From: Verrucomicrobiales bacterium | GTDB lineage: Bacteria; Verrucomicrobiota; Verrucomicrobiia; Verrucomicrobiales; V1-33 | Length of the DNA stretch: 9,155 bases | Assembly (NCBI GenBank): GCA_023253495.1 | Contig: JALRGF010000507.1 | Span: 1-9,155 of the forward strand | Reading direction: 5' to 3' | Shown here: piece after piece, positions 1-4,638 of the stretch | Numbering within the stretch: position 1 is the stretch's first letter | Layout of the letters: each line of letters opens with the position of its first letter | Notes under the pieces: model-generated | The model's input: only the letters and a program-made list of their open reading frames with translations | What the model was told of the DNA's origin: nothing | Databases searched by the model: none | Position numbers and translations under genes: made by a program

Positions 1-1040
1 ATGCCGACTGGCAGGAGCTGGTCGCCCGCAAGGACATTGACGCCATCTGCATCGCGACTCCCGACCACTGGCATGCCCTCGCCACCACCGCCGCCCTCGC
101 CGCCGGCAAGGACGTCTACTGCGAAAAGCCGCTGACCCACACTGTCGAGGAAGCGGTGGCCGTCATCAACGGCGTCCGCACCCACGACCGCGTCCTCCAG
201 ACCGGCTCGATGCAGCGGTCCAGCAAGGAGTTCCGCGTCGCCTGCGAACTCGTCCGCAACGGCGTCATCGGCACCATTTCCCATGTCGAATGCCAGTTCG
301 GCGAGCCCAGCAAACCGTGCGACCTGCCCGAGGAGGCGATGGAGCCCGGCCTTGACTGGGACGGCTGGCTCGGGCCGGCGCCGATGCGGCCGTACAACTC
401 CACCCTCGCGCCGCGCGGACTGCACGACCACTACCCGCTGTGGCGCCTCTACAGCGAGTACGCCGCCGGTTACGTCGGCGACTGGGGCGCCCACCACCTC
501 GACATCGCCCAGTGGGGGCTCGGCATGGATGAAAGCGGCCCGGTCGAAATCATCGCCGCCCCCGCCGGTGCCACCGAAGGCTGCGTGCTCAAATACGCCA
601 ACGGAATCACCGTCAAACACCTCAACGGCGGCTTCGGCGTGCACTTTTACGGCGACGCCGGCGAGGTGAAGGTCAACCGCGGACGGTTCGAACTCATTCT
701 CAAGGACGGGCCGTTCATCAAACCCGGTGAAACAGTCTCGACCGAGGGCGCCGTCGCCCGTGCCGAAAAACAATTCCTCGCCGACGCCAAGGTGAAGCTC
801 TATGCCACCCCCAAGGGTGACCACCTGCAGGACTTTCTCTCCTGCGTCGCCTCCCGCCGCAAACCCTGCACCCACGAGGTGATCGGCGGACGCACATCCA
901 TCATCTGCTGCCTCATGGACCTCAGCTACACCCACCAGGCCAGCCTGAAATGGAATCCGGAATCCAACACCTTCGCCGGCGGCACCGGCAACCCGGAATG
1001 GCTCAAAGGCCACTACCGCGGTAACTGGAAACTCGCCTGA
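1..1040 (+). CDS. Gfo/Idh/MocA-family NAD(P)-dependent oxidoreductase (5' partial)
   Basis: The gene enters from the left edge in the frame whose first full codon is at base 3, leaving 345 visible residues before the TGA at 1038-1040. What is seen: the end of the Rossmann domain with ATPDHWH (visible residues 18-24) and the family hallmark EKPL (41-44, lysine 42 being the expected catalytic residue). The second domain carries the VGDWGAHHLD block (about 158-167), whose histidines lie in the substrate pocket in relatives. The tail ends in YRGNWKL. The nucleotide-binding GxGxxG and any Tat or Sec signal lie outside the window; full-length relatives usually have about 400-450 residues. Known for the family: NAD(P)-linked oxidation or reduction of sugars, inositols or glycosides. 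The exact substrate cannot be read from sequence. The gene lies 26 bases upstream of a second dehydrogenase on the same strand, suggesting co-transcription. An internal GTG at 156 is not the start, because the conserved EKP motif precedes it. Confidence 0.95.
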   Translation, partial: ADWQELVARKDIDAICIATPDHWHALATTAALAAGKDVYCEKPLTHTVEEAVAVINGVRTHDRVLQTGSMQRSSKEFRVACELVRNGVIGTISHVECQFGEPSKPCDLPEEAMEPGLDWDGWLGPAPMRPYNSTLAPRGLHDHYPLWRLYSEYAAGYVGDWGAHHLDIAQWGLGMDESGPVEIIAAPAGATEGCVLKYANGITVKHLNGGFGVHFYGDAGEVKVNRGRFELILKDGPFIKPGETVSTEGAVARAEKQFLADAKVKLYATPKGDHLQDFLSCVASRRKPCTHEVIGGRTSIICCLMDLSYTHQASLKWNPESNTFAGGTGNPEWLKGHYRGNWKLA

Positions 1041-1066
1041 GCCGCCGCCCGGCCCGGTTGCTCCTG

Positions 1067-2020
1067 ATGAAAATCGTCATCCTCGACGCGCACACCGCCA
1101 ATCCCGGAGACCTCAGCTGGGCGCCGCTGGAAGCCATCGGCCACTGCGTGGTGCATCCGCGCACGCCCGTGGCTGACATCGTGGCGCGCTGCGCCGAGGC
1201 CGACGCGGTCATCACCAACAAGGCGCCGCTCTCCCGCGAAACCATCAACCAGCTGCCGAACCTCCGCTACATCGGCGTCTGCGCCACCGGCACCGACGTC
1301 GTCGACCGCGCCGCCGCCCGCGAACGCGGCATCCCCGTCACCAACGTCCCGGGGTACGGCACCCCGGCCGTGGCCCAGCTCGTCTTCGCCCTCATCCTCG
1401 AACTCACCCACCACACCGGCCACCACGCCCGGACCGTGCGCGACGGCCGCTGGTCCGCGTGCCCGGATTTCAGCTATCAGGACCGCCCGCTCGTCGAATT
1501 GAGCGGACGCACCCTGGGAATCATCGGTTTCGGCGACATCGGCCACGCCGTGGCCCGGATCGCTCTTGCCTTCGACATGCAGGTCACGGCCAGCCGGCGA
1601 CGCTGGCACGCCCCCGCCCCGCCCGGAGTCAGCTCGGTGGCCACCGATGAGGTTTTTGCCGGGAGCGACATCGTCACGCTCCACTGCCCGCTCACCGATG
1701 AGACCGCCCGCCTCGTCAACGACCGCACCCTCTCCCTCATGAAACCATCCGCCTTTCTCATCAATACCGGACGCGGGCCGCTGGTGGACGAGCACGCCCT
1801 CGCCCGCGCTCTCAATGACGGCCGTCTTGCCGGCGCCGGCCTGGACGTGCTCAGCACCGAGCCGCCCCCGCCCGACAATCCGCTCCTGCACGCCCGCAAC
1901 TGCCTGATCACGCCGCATCTCGGGTGGGCCACGCTGGAAGCGCGTCGCCGGCTCATCGACGCCGTCGCCGCCAACCTCCGCGCTTTTCTTGAAGGCCGGC
2001 CGGTCCACGTGGTGAACTGA
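1067..2020 (+). CDS. D-2-hydroxyacid dehydrogenase, glycerate dehydrogenase/hydroxypyruvate reductase-like
   Basis: A 317-residue cytoplasmic enzyme, the usual length for this family, which interconverts 2-oxoacids and D-2-hydroxyacids with NAD(P)H. The N-terminal catalytic half has the NVPGYGTPAVAQ segment (about residues 93-104). The nucleotide-binding site is GFGDIG at 154-159. The catalytic triad is visible: Arg236 in NTGRGPLVDE, Glu265 in DVLSTEP and His284 in TPHLGWAT. The histidine environment and the closing AFLEGRPVHVVN resemble glycerate dehydrogenase/hydroxypyruvate reductase more than D-lactate or phosphoglycerate dehydrogenase, and there is no C-terminal ACT domain. I chose the ATG at 1067 rather than the in-frame TTG at 1058 because the family's first beta strand (KIVILDAH) follows it at once; neither has a clear ribosome binding site. 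The 26-base gap to the preceding oxidoreductase suggests a shared transcript, possibly with the two enzymes acting on successive sugar-acid intermediates (inference). The substrate is uncertain. Confidence 0.95.
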   Translation: MKIVILDAHTANPGDLSWAPLEAIGHCVVHPRTPVADIVARCAEADAVITNKAPLSRETINQLPNLRYIGVCATGTDVVDRAAARERGIPVTNVPGYGTPAVAQLVFALILELTHHTGHHARTVRDGRWSACPDFSYQDRPLVELSGRTLGIIGFGDIGHAVARIALAFDMQVTASRRRWHAPAPPGVSSVATDEVFAGSDIVTLHCPLTDETARLVNDRTLSLMKPSAFLINTGRGPLVDEHALARALNDGRLAGAGLDVLSTEPPPPDNPLLHARNCLITPHLGWATLEARRRLIDAVAANLRAFLEGRPVHVVN

Positions 2021-2047
2021 GACCGCCGGGAACGACCGCCGGTGGAC

Positions 2048-2395
2048 TCACCCGCCGCCCTTTTTGGCCTTGGGCGCCGGTTTGGAGGCGCTTTCGGTTT
2101 TGGCAGCCGGTTTTGTCTCCGCCTTGGCACTGCTGCCGGAGTCTCCGGACGACCCGGAGGATGAAGCGGGTGCGGCGGTATCCGACTTGGCAGCGGACTT
2201 GTACCCTTCGCTGCGGTAGTCGGTGATATAAAATCCCGAACCTTTGAAAATCAGACCAGCCCCGGTCCCCAGCAGGCGTTTGACCTTGCCTTTGCACGCC
2301 GGGTCCTGACACCGGGTCAGCGGCTTGTCCTTCATGGACTGGAAAACCTCAAAGGTCTTTTCACATTTCGAACACACGTATTCGTAAGTCGGCAT
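2048..2395 (-). CDS. FmdB-family zinc-ribbon protein with low-complexity tail
   Basis: A 115-residue protein opening with MPTYEYVC, the signature of the FmdB/CxxC_CxxC_SSSS family of small putative regulatory zinc ribbons. Cys8-x2-Cys11 and Cys29-x4-Cys34 form the expected metal site. GSGFYITDYR (about residues 52-61) is the conserved end of the core domain, and everything after about residue 66 is a disordered tail rich in Ser, Ala, Lys and Pro ending in KAKKGGG. FmdB was named as a putative regulator linked to formamidase, but the family's function is largely unproven, so no specific role is assigned. The ATG at 2395 fits because the first strand begins directly with it. The gene converges on the D-2-hydroxyacid dehydrogenase with only 27 bases between stops and no obvious terminator hairpin. 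It diverges from the L,D-transpeptidase gene. Confidence 0.93.
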   Translation of the reverse strand: MPTYEYVCSKCEKTFEVFQSMKDKPLTRCQDPACKGKVKRLLGTGAGLIFKGSGFYITDYRSEGYKSAAKSDTAAPASSSGSSGDSGSSAKAETKPAAKTESASKPAPKAKKGGG

Positions 2396-2519
2396 GGCAG
2401 GAATCGGGAATCTGTACCCTCGGGTTTAACCGTAGCGGCGCAAAGGGAAAATTCGGTTGCGGGTGACAACCCGGCCACGCATCATCACCGCTCCCAAGCT
2501 GTTCATCCGGTTCTCTGCC
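2396..2519. promoter_or_regulatory. Divergent intergenic region between FmdB-like gene and L,D-transpeptidase gene
   Basis: These 124 bases should hold promoters for both flanking genes, but no consensus -35/-10 pair is convincing. On the minus strand a TTGTCA (2464-2469) matches the -35 consensus at five of six positions but has no good -10 at 16-18 bases. A small inverted repeat CGGGT-gaca-ACCCG lies at 2460-2473. On the plus strand AAAGGGA (2442-2448) stands 8 bases before an in-frame TTG at 2457 and could be a ribosome binding site for a longer transpeptidase start, which would shrink this region to 61 bases. Confidence 0.35.
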
Positions 2520-3179
2520 ATGCTGATTCCACTGCCCATCTCATCGTTGCGCCCGTTGCTCACCACCCTGTCCGCCATCGCCCTGCTCGGCACCGCGGTC
2601 AGCTGCAGCAGCACGTCGGGCTCGTCCGTGCGCCGCACCGGCCAGACCGATTACCTCGATGGCATCTCCCGTCCCTATGAGACGCCGCGCGAGGAAAAAC
2701 CGGCCCAGATGGCCATGGAGGACAATTTTTCCTTCTGGGACGACGACGGGACCGGTGGCCCGCCCCGCATCAAGCTCGACATCAGCGAGCAGAAAGCCTA
2801 CTTCCTGCGCGGCGACCACCTCGTCGGCCAGTCCCTCATTTCAACCGGCGCTGAAGGCCATCCGACCCCCATCGGCAGGTTCAAGATCTTCTTCAAAAAC
2901 GCCGATCACAAGTCCAGTGTTTACGGCTGGATTTATGACGCCCAAGGCAACCCGATCAACAAAAATGCCGATATCCGCAAGGACAAGGTGCCGCCCGGTG
3001 GACGCTTCGACAATTCCAAGATGACCTGGTACAACCAGTTTTACCCGGCCATCGGCATGCACGCCGGCTACCTGCCCGGGTACCCGGCCAGCCACGGCTG
3101 CGTGCGCATGCCCGAGTGGATGGCCAAACATTTCTTCGACGCCGCTCCGATCGGCACCCCGGTCGAGGTGGTGCCCTGA
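2520..3179 (+). CDS. L,D-transpeptidase (YkuD domain), probable lipoprotein
   Basis: A 219-residue envelope protein. The N-terminus has a short segment with one Arg, a hydrophobic stretch (about residues 13-27) and AVSC with Cys29, an imperfect but plausible lipobox, implying lipidation and anchoring outside the cytoplasm. A linker follows, then the YkuD domain from about residue 84 (IKLDISEQKAYFLRG) to the end, with PTPIGRFKI typical of its start. The catalytic motif is His181 in IGMHAG followed by SHGCVRMP with nucleophile Cys194 and Arg196. Known for the family: Cys-dependent formation of 3-3 peptidoglycan cross-links or attachment of proteins to peptidoglycan. Which of these it does cannot be told. 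The start is uncertain: an in-frame TTG at 2457, preceded by AAAGGGA, would add 21 residues rich in Arg and give a long signal. I prefer the ATG at 2520 because it gives a normal-length lipoprotein signal. It converges on the thioesterase gene. Confidence 0.93.
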   Translation: MLIPLPISSLRPLLTTLSAIALLGTAVSCSSTSGSSVRRTGQTDYLDGISRPYETPREEKPAQMAMEDNFSFWDDDGTGGPPRIKLDISEQKAYFLRGDHLVGQSLISTGAEGHPTPIGRFKIFFKNADHKSSVYGWIYDAQGNPINKNADIRKDKVPPGGRFDNSKMTWYNQFYPAIGMHAGYLPGYPASHGCVRMPEWMAKHFFDAAPIGTPVEVVP

Positions 3180-3223
3180 GGGGCCTTGGGGCCTTGGGGC
3201 GGCTTGAGAAGTCCTGCGCCGCC
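3180..3223 (+). repeat. G-rich short tandem repeat in convergent gap
   Basis: Directly after the transpeptidase TGA come two copies of GGGGCCTT (3180-3187 and 3188-3195) followed by GGGGCGG. The three GGGG runs plus GG fall short of a canonical four-run quadruplex motif. GGCGGC (3198-3203) and GCCGCC (3218-3223) could pair across a 14-base loop, and GAGAAGT (3206-3212) pairs with ACTTCTC (3235-3241) inside the end of the thioesterase gene. Neither has a T-tract, so a terminator role is only possible, not shown. Confidence 0.4.
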
Positions 3224-3667
3224 TCACACCGCGTACTTCTCCACGATCCATGGTGGGATGCGGGTGGCGCGTCCGGTCGCCACCTCCACCAGCGTGTAGC
3301 GGGCCCATCCGTCACAACAGAGCTTGCCGGGATCGCCGCGTCGCATCTCGAAACGGACCGTGACGCCGTCCGCAAACAGCTCATCCACCCAGGTCGTGAC
3401 ACGAAAGCTGTCGCCGAGCTTCAGCGGACGCTTGTACTCCAGATGCAGCGTCTGCACGAACCAGCCAAACCCCTGAGCGGTGAAATCCTCCAGGCTCATC
3501 CCATAGTCCCGCGCCATCTGCTCGTACCGCGCCGCCAGCAGATAATCCTGGTAGCGGCTCGCATGCACATGACGGTTCATGTCGATGTCGTCCGGCCGCA
3601 CCATCAGCACCGAAGTGAACCGCGTGCGGCCCAGCGGAACCTCGGACACCATGCCGCCCGGCTTCAT
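3224..3667 (-). CDS. Acyl-CoA thioesterase, hot-dog fold (4HBT/YbgC-FadM type)
   Basis: A 147-residue single-domain cytoplasmic protein, the normal size for the 4-hydroxybenzoyl-CoA thioesterase-like group, which hydrolyses acyl-CoA thioesters. The diagnostic segment VRPDDIDMNRHVHASRY (residues 23-39) matches the family pattern of an acidic residue, a polar turn, then an Asn/His-rich helix start; Asp29 is the likely catalytic acid. The central strands carry LEYKRPLKLGD (77-86), where family members have a similar R/K-P-hydrophobic-x-GD turn. The natural acyl chain is unknown. The ATG at 3667 overlaps the stop of the upstream zinc-ribbon gene as ATGA, so translation is probably coupled. A second in-frame ATG at codon 6 is possible. 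The only ribosome-binding-like bases are TTGGA immediately before the start, too close to act normally. The gene ends 44 bases from the convergent L,D-transpeptidase gene. Confidence 0.93.
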   Translation of the reverse strand: MKPGGMVSEVPLGRTRFTSVLMVRPDDIDMNRHVHASRYQDYLLAARYEQMARDYGMSLEDFTAQGFGWFVQTLHLEYKRPLKLGDSFRVTTWVDELFADGVTVRFEMRRGDPGKLCCDGWARYTLVEVATGRATRIPPWIVEKYAV

Positions 3668-4368
3668 TCCAAGCCGGCGTAAAGGAGGCGCCCGCAGTTT
3701 TCACAGTAGGCCAGGCCCTTTTCCGCCTTGACCTGGGTCAGCGTGGTCGGCGTCACTTTCATGTGACAGCCGCCGCAGATGCCGTGCTCCAGTACCACCA
3801 CGGCCGGTGCCTTCTTTTCAAAAATCCGTTCGTAGCGCGCCAGCACCGCCGGATCAACCGCCGCCACCAGCGCGGCCCGCTCCGCTTCCGCCTCGGCCAC
3901 CTGGGCGGTCAGAGTGACATGGCGTTCCTTCATGCGGTTGAGATCCTCCTGGGCCCGCGTCCTTGTGGCCGCCACCGCCGCCGCCGCCGCGGCCGCCTTC
4001 GCCTTCAGCTCCTCGCCCTTCTCCATCAAGGCGAGTTCCTCGTCCTCAAGCCGCGCAATCTCCGCCGCATAGCGATCAATCTCATGACCCAGCGCCGTGA
4101 ACTCGTCGTTCTTGCGCGTCTCAAACTGCTGCGTCTTGAGCCGCCCAATCGTCGTCCGCCGCGTGTCAATGTCGAGCTGGTGCCGGTGAATGGCCATCTC
4201 ATTTTCCGTGGCCGCCGCCTTGGCCGCCTGAAGCGCCGCTTCATCCGCCGCCACTCCCGCCTTGGCACGGGCCGCCTCCTCAGGCAGCCGCCGCAGGTCC
4301 TCACGCAGCCGGCGCAACCGGGAATCGCGGTCCTGGACGATCAGCAGAGTCTTGATCTCGACAAGCAT
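3664..4368 (-). CDS. Coiled-coil C4-type zinc-ribbon protein (CT398/COG1579-like)
   Basis: A 234-residue protein. Residues about 1-180 are charged, heptad-like helix (for example QDRDSRLRRLREDLRRLPEE and RLEDEELALMEKGEELKAK) and must form a long helical hairpin. An alanine run lies near residue 131. The C-terminus is a zinc ribbon with Cys198-x2-Cys201 and Cys222-x2-Cys225. This is the architecture of the CT398/COG1579 family, predicted to bind nucleic acid or protein partners; Chlamydia CT398 has been linked to RpoN and type III secretion, but a general role is not settled. I chose the ATG at 4368 because MLVEIKTLL...QDRD is the typical family start. The frame stays open to 4587, but that extension is G/P/R-rich sequence read through G-quadruplex repeats and looks non-coding. 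The gene overlaps the downstream thioesterase by four bases and lies 270 bases after sucA. Confidence 0.92.
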   Translation of the reverse strand: MLVEIKTLLIVQDRDSRLRRLREDLRRLPEEAARAKAGVAADEAALQAAKAAATENEMAIHRHQLDIDTRRTTIGRLKTQQFETRKNDEFTALGHEIDRYAAEIARLEDEELALMEKGEELKAKAAAAAAAVAATRTRAQEDLNRMKERHVTLTAQVAEAEAERAALVAAVDPAVLARYERIFEKKAPAVVVLEHGICGGCHMKVTPTTLTQVKAEKGLAYCENCGRLLYAGLE

Positions 4369-4415
4369 GGGAACATTCGACACGCGATCGGCAGCAGCCG
4401 CAAATCCTTTGGGCG

Positions 4416-4438
4416 CCCGCCCACACCCGCCCACACCC
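4416..4438 (-). repeat. G-quadruplex motif 1 from a 10-base tandem repeat
   Basis: On the plus strand CCCGCCCACA occurs twice in tandem (4416-4425, 4426-4435) followed by CCC. The minus strand therefore carries five GGG runs separated by loops of 3, 1, 3 and 1 bases, a textbook G3 quadruplex motif with short loops, which favour stability. It lies about 48 bases upstream of the zinc-ribbon ATG in the sense transcript. Folding is predicted from pattern only. Confidence 0.7.
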
Positions 4439-4458
4439 GGAGAAAGCGGGTGGAGCGA

Positions 4459-4494
4459 CCCCGCCCATCGCCCATCGCCCGCCACCCGCCGCCC
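4459..4494 (-). repeat. G-quadruplex motif 2 from CCCATCG repeats
   Basis: Six C-runs on the plus strand (4459-4462, 4464-4466, 4471-4473, 4478-4480, 4485-4487, 4492-4494) give six G-runs on the minus strand with loops of 1 or 4 bases. The core is two perfect tandem CCCATCG units (4464-4477) followed by degenerate units with GCCA and GCCG in the loop position. This satisfies the four-run rule several times over. Confidence 0.7.
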
Positions 4495-4529
4495 GAAACC
4501 CTGCTTCCCCGTGTCGCCTTTGCCCGAGT

Positions 4530-4573
4530 GATGCGACCGTCGCCTGTCCACGACAAATGGTGACGGCCGCATC
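4530..4573 (-). other. Long imperfect hairpin between sucA and the zinc-ribbon gene
   Basis: Read on the minus strand, GATGCGGCCGTC (4573-4562) pairs with GACGGTCGCATC (4541-4530) over 12 positions, eleven Watson-Crick and one G-U. Inside, after an A-C mismatch, CC (4560-4559) pairs with GG (4544-4543). Then, past a three-base bulge, TGTC (4555-4552) pairs with GACA (4548-4545) around a GTG loop. It begins 65 bases after the sucA stop codon. No T-tract follows, so it is not a classic intrinsic terminator. It could mark the 3' end of sucA mRNA, block exonucleases or bind a protein; the sequence does not say which. Confidence 0.6.
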
Positions 4574-4575
4574 GG

Positions 4576-4598
4576 CCCATGACCCACACCCCATCCCC
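4576..4598 (-). repeat. G-quadruplex motif 3 downstream of sucA
   Basis: C-runs at 4576-4578, 4583-4585, 4589-4592 and 4595-4598 give four minus-strand G-runs of 4, 4, 3 and 3 bases with loops of 2, 3 and 4 bases. A further GGGG (4611-4608) lies 9 bases before it in the sense direction. Unlike the other two motifs it is not a clean tandem repeat. It lies directly on the sucA side of the long hairpin. Confidence 0.65.
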
Positions 4599-4638
4599 AA
4601 TGCCGGACCCCAAAAGCAAATTCAGCCGCCGGAAAGCC

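Larger units (their letters stand above)
4369..4638 (-). other. 270-base intergenic region after sucA, rich in G-runs and structure
   Basis: This stretch lies between the sucA stop and the zinc-ribbon start, both read on the minus strand. It contains three four-run G-quadruplex motifs and one long hairpin, each listed separately. No Rho-independent terminator with a T-tract and no consensus promoter is apparent. Open frames cross it in several phases, but their translations are low-complexity Gly/Arg/Pro text and resemble no family I know. I looked for RNase P RNA, because COG1579-type genes are sometimes neighbours of rnpB, and found neither the conserved P4 sequences nor enough length. Confidence 0.7.

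Noticed and set aside
1013..2008. 331-codon open frame on the minus strand, antisense to the D-2-hydroxyacid dehydrogenase
   Set aside because: The plus-strand gene has all catalytic residues; the antisense product is Gly/Asp/Arg low-complexity text typical of a composition shadow.
3180..3202. A fourth complete G-quadruplex motif after the transpeptidase gene
   Set aside because: There are only three GGGG runs plus one GG, so the four-run G3 rule is not met.
3763..4563. 266-codon plus-strand open frame over the zinc-ribbon gene and the structured gap
   Set aside because: It is antisense to a protein with intact paired CxxC motifs, and its Arg/Leu/His/Pro-rich product has no domain I recognise.
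4530..4573. Calling the hairpin a Rho-independent terminator
   Set aside because: No T-tract follows the 3' arm on the minus strand (the next bases are ACTCGGGC), so the defining second half of an intrinsic terminator is absent.
4369..4587. N-terminal extension of the zinc-ribbon gene up to 4587
   Set aside because: The extension translates the quadruplex repeats and hairpin into low-complexity sequence, whereas the ATG at 4368 gives the usual family start.
4369..4638. RNase P RNA or another known structural RNA in the gap beside the COG1579-type gene
   Set aside because: The gap is too short for a typical RNase P RNA and lacks the conserved GAGGAAAGTCC-like P4 segment on either strand.
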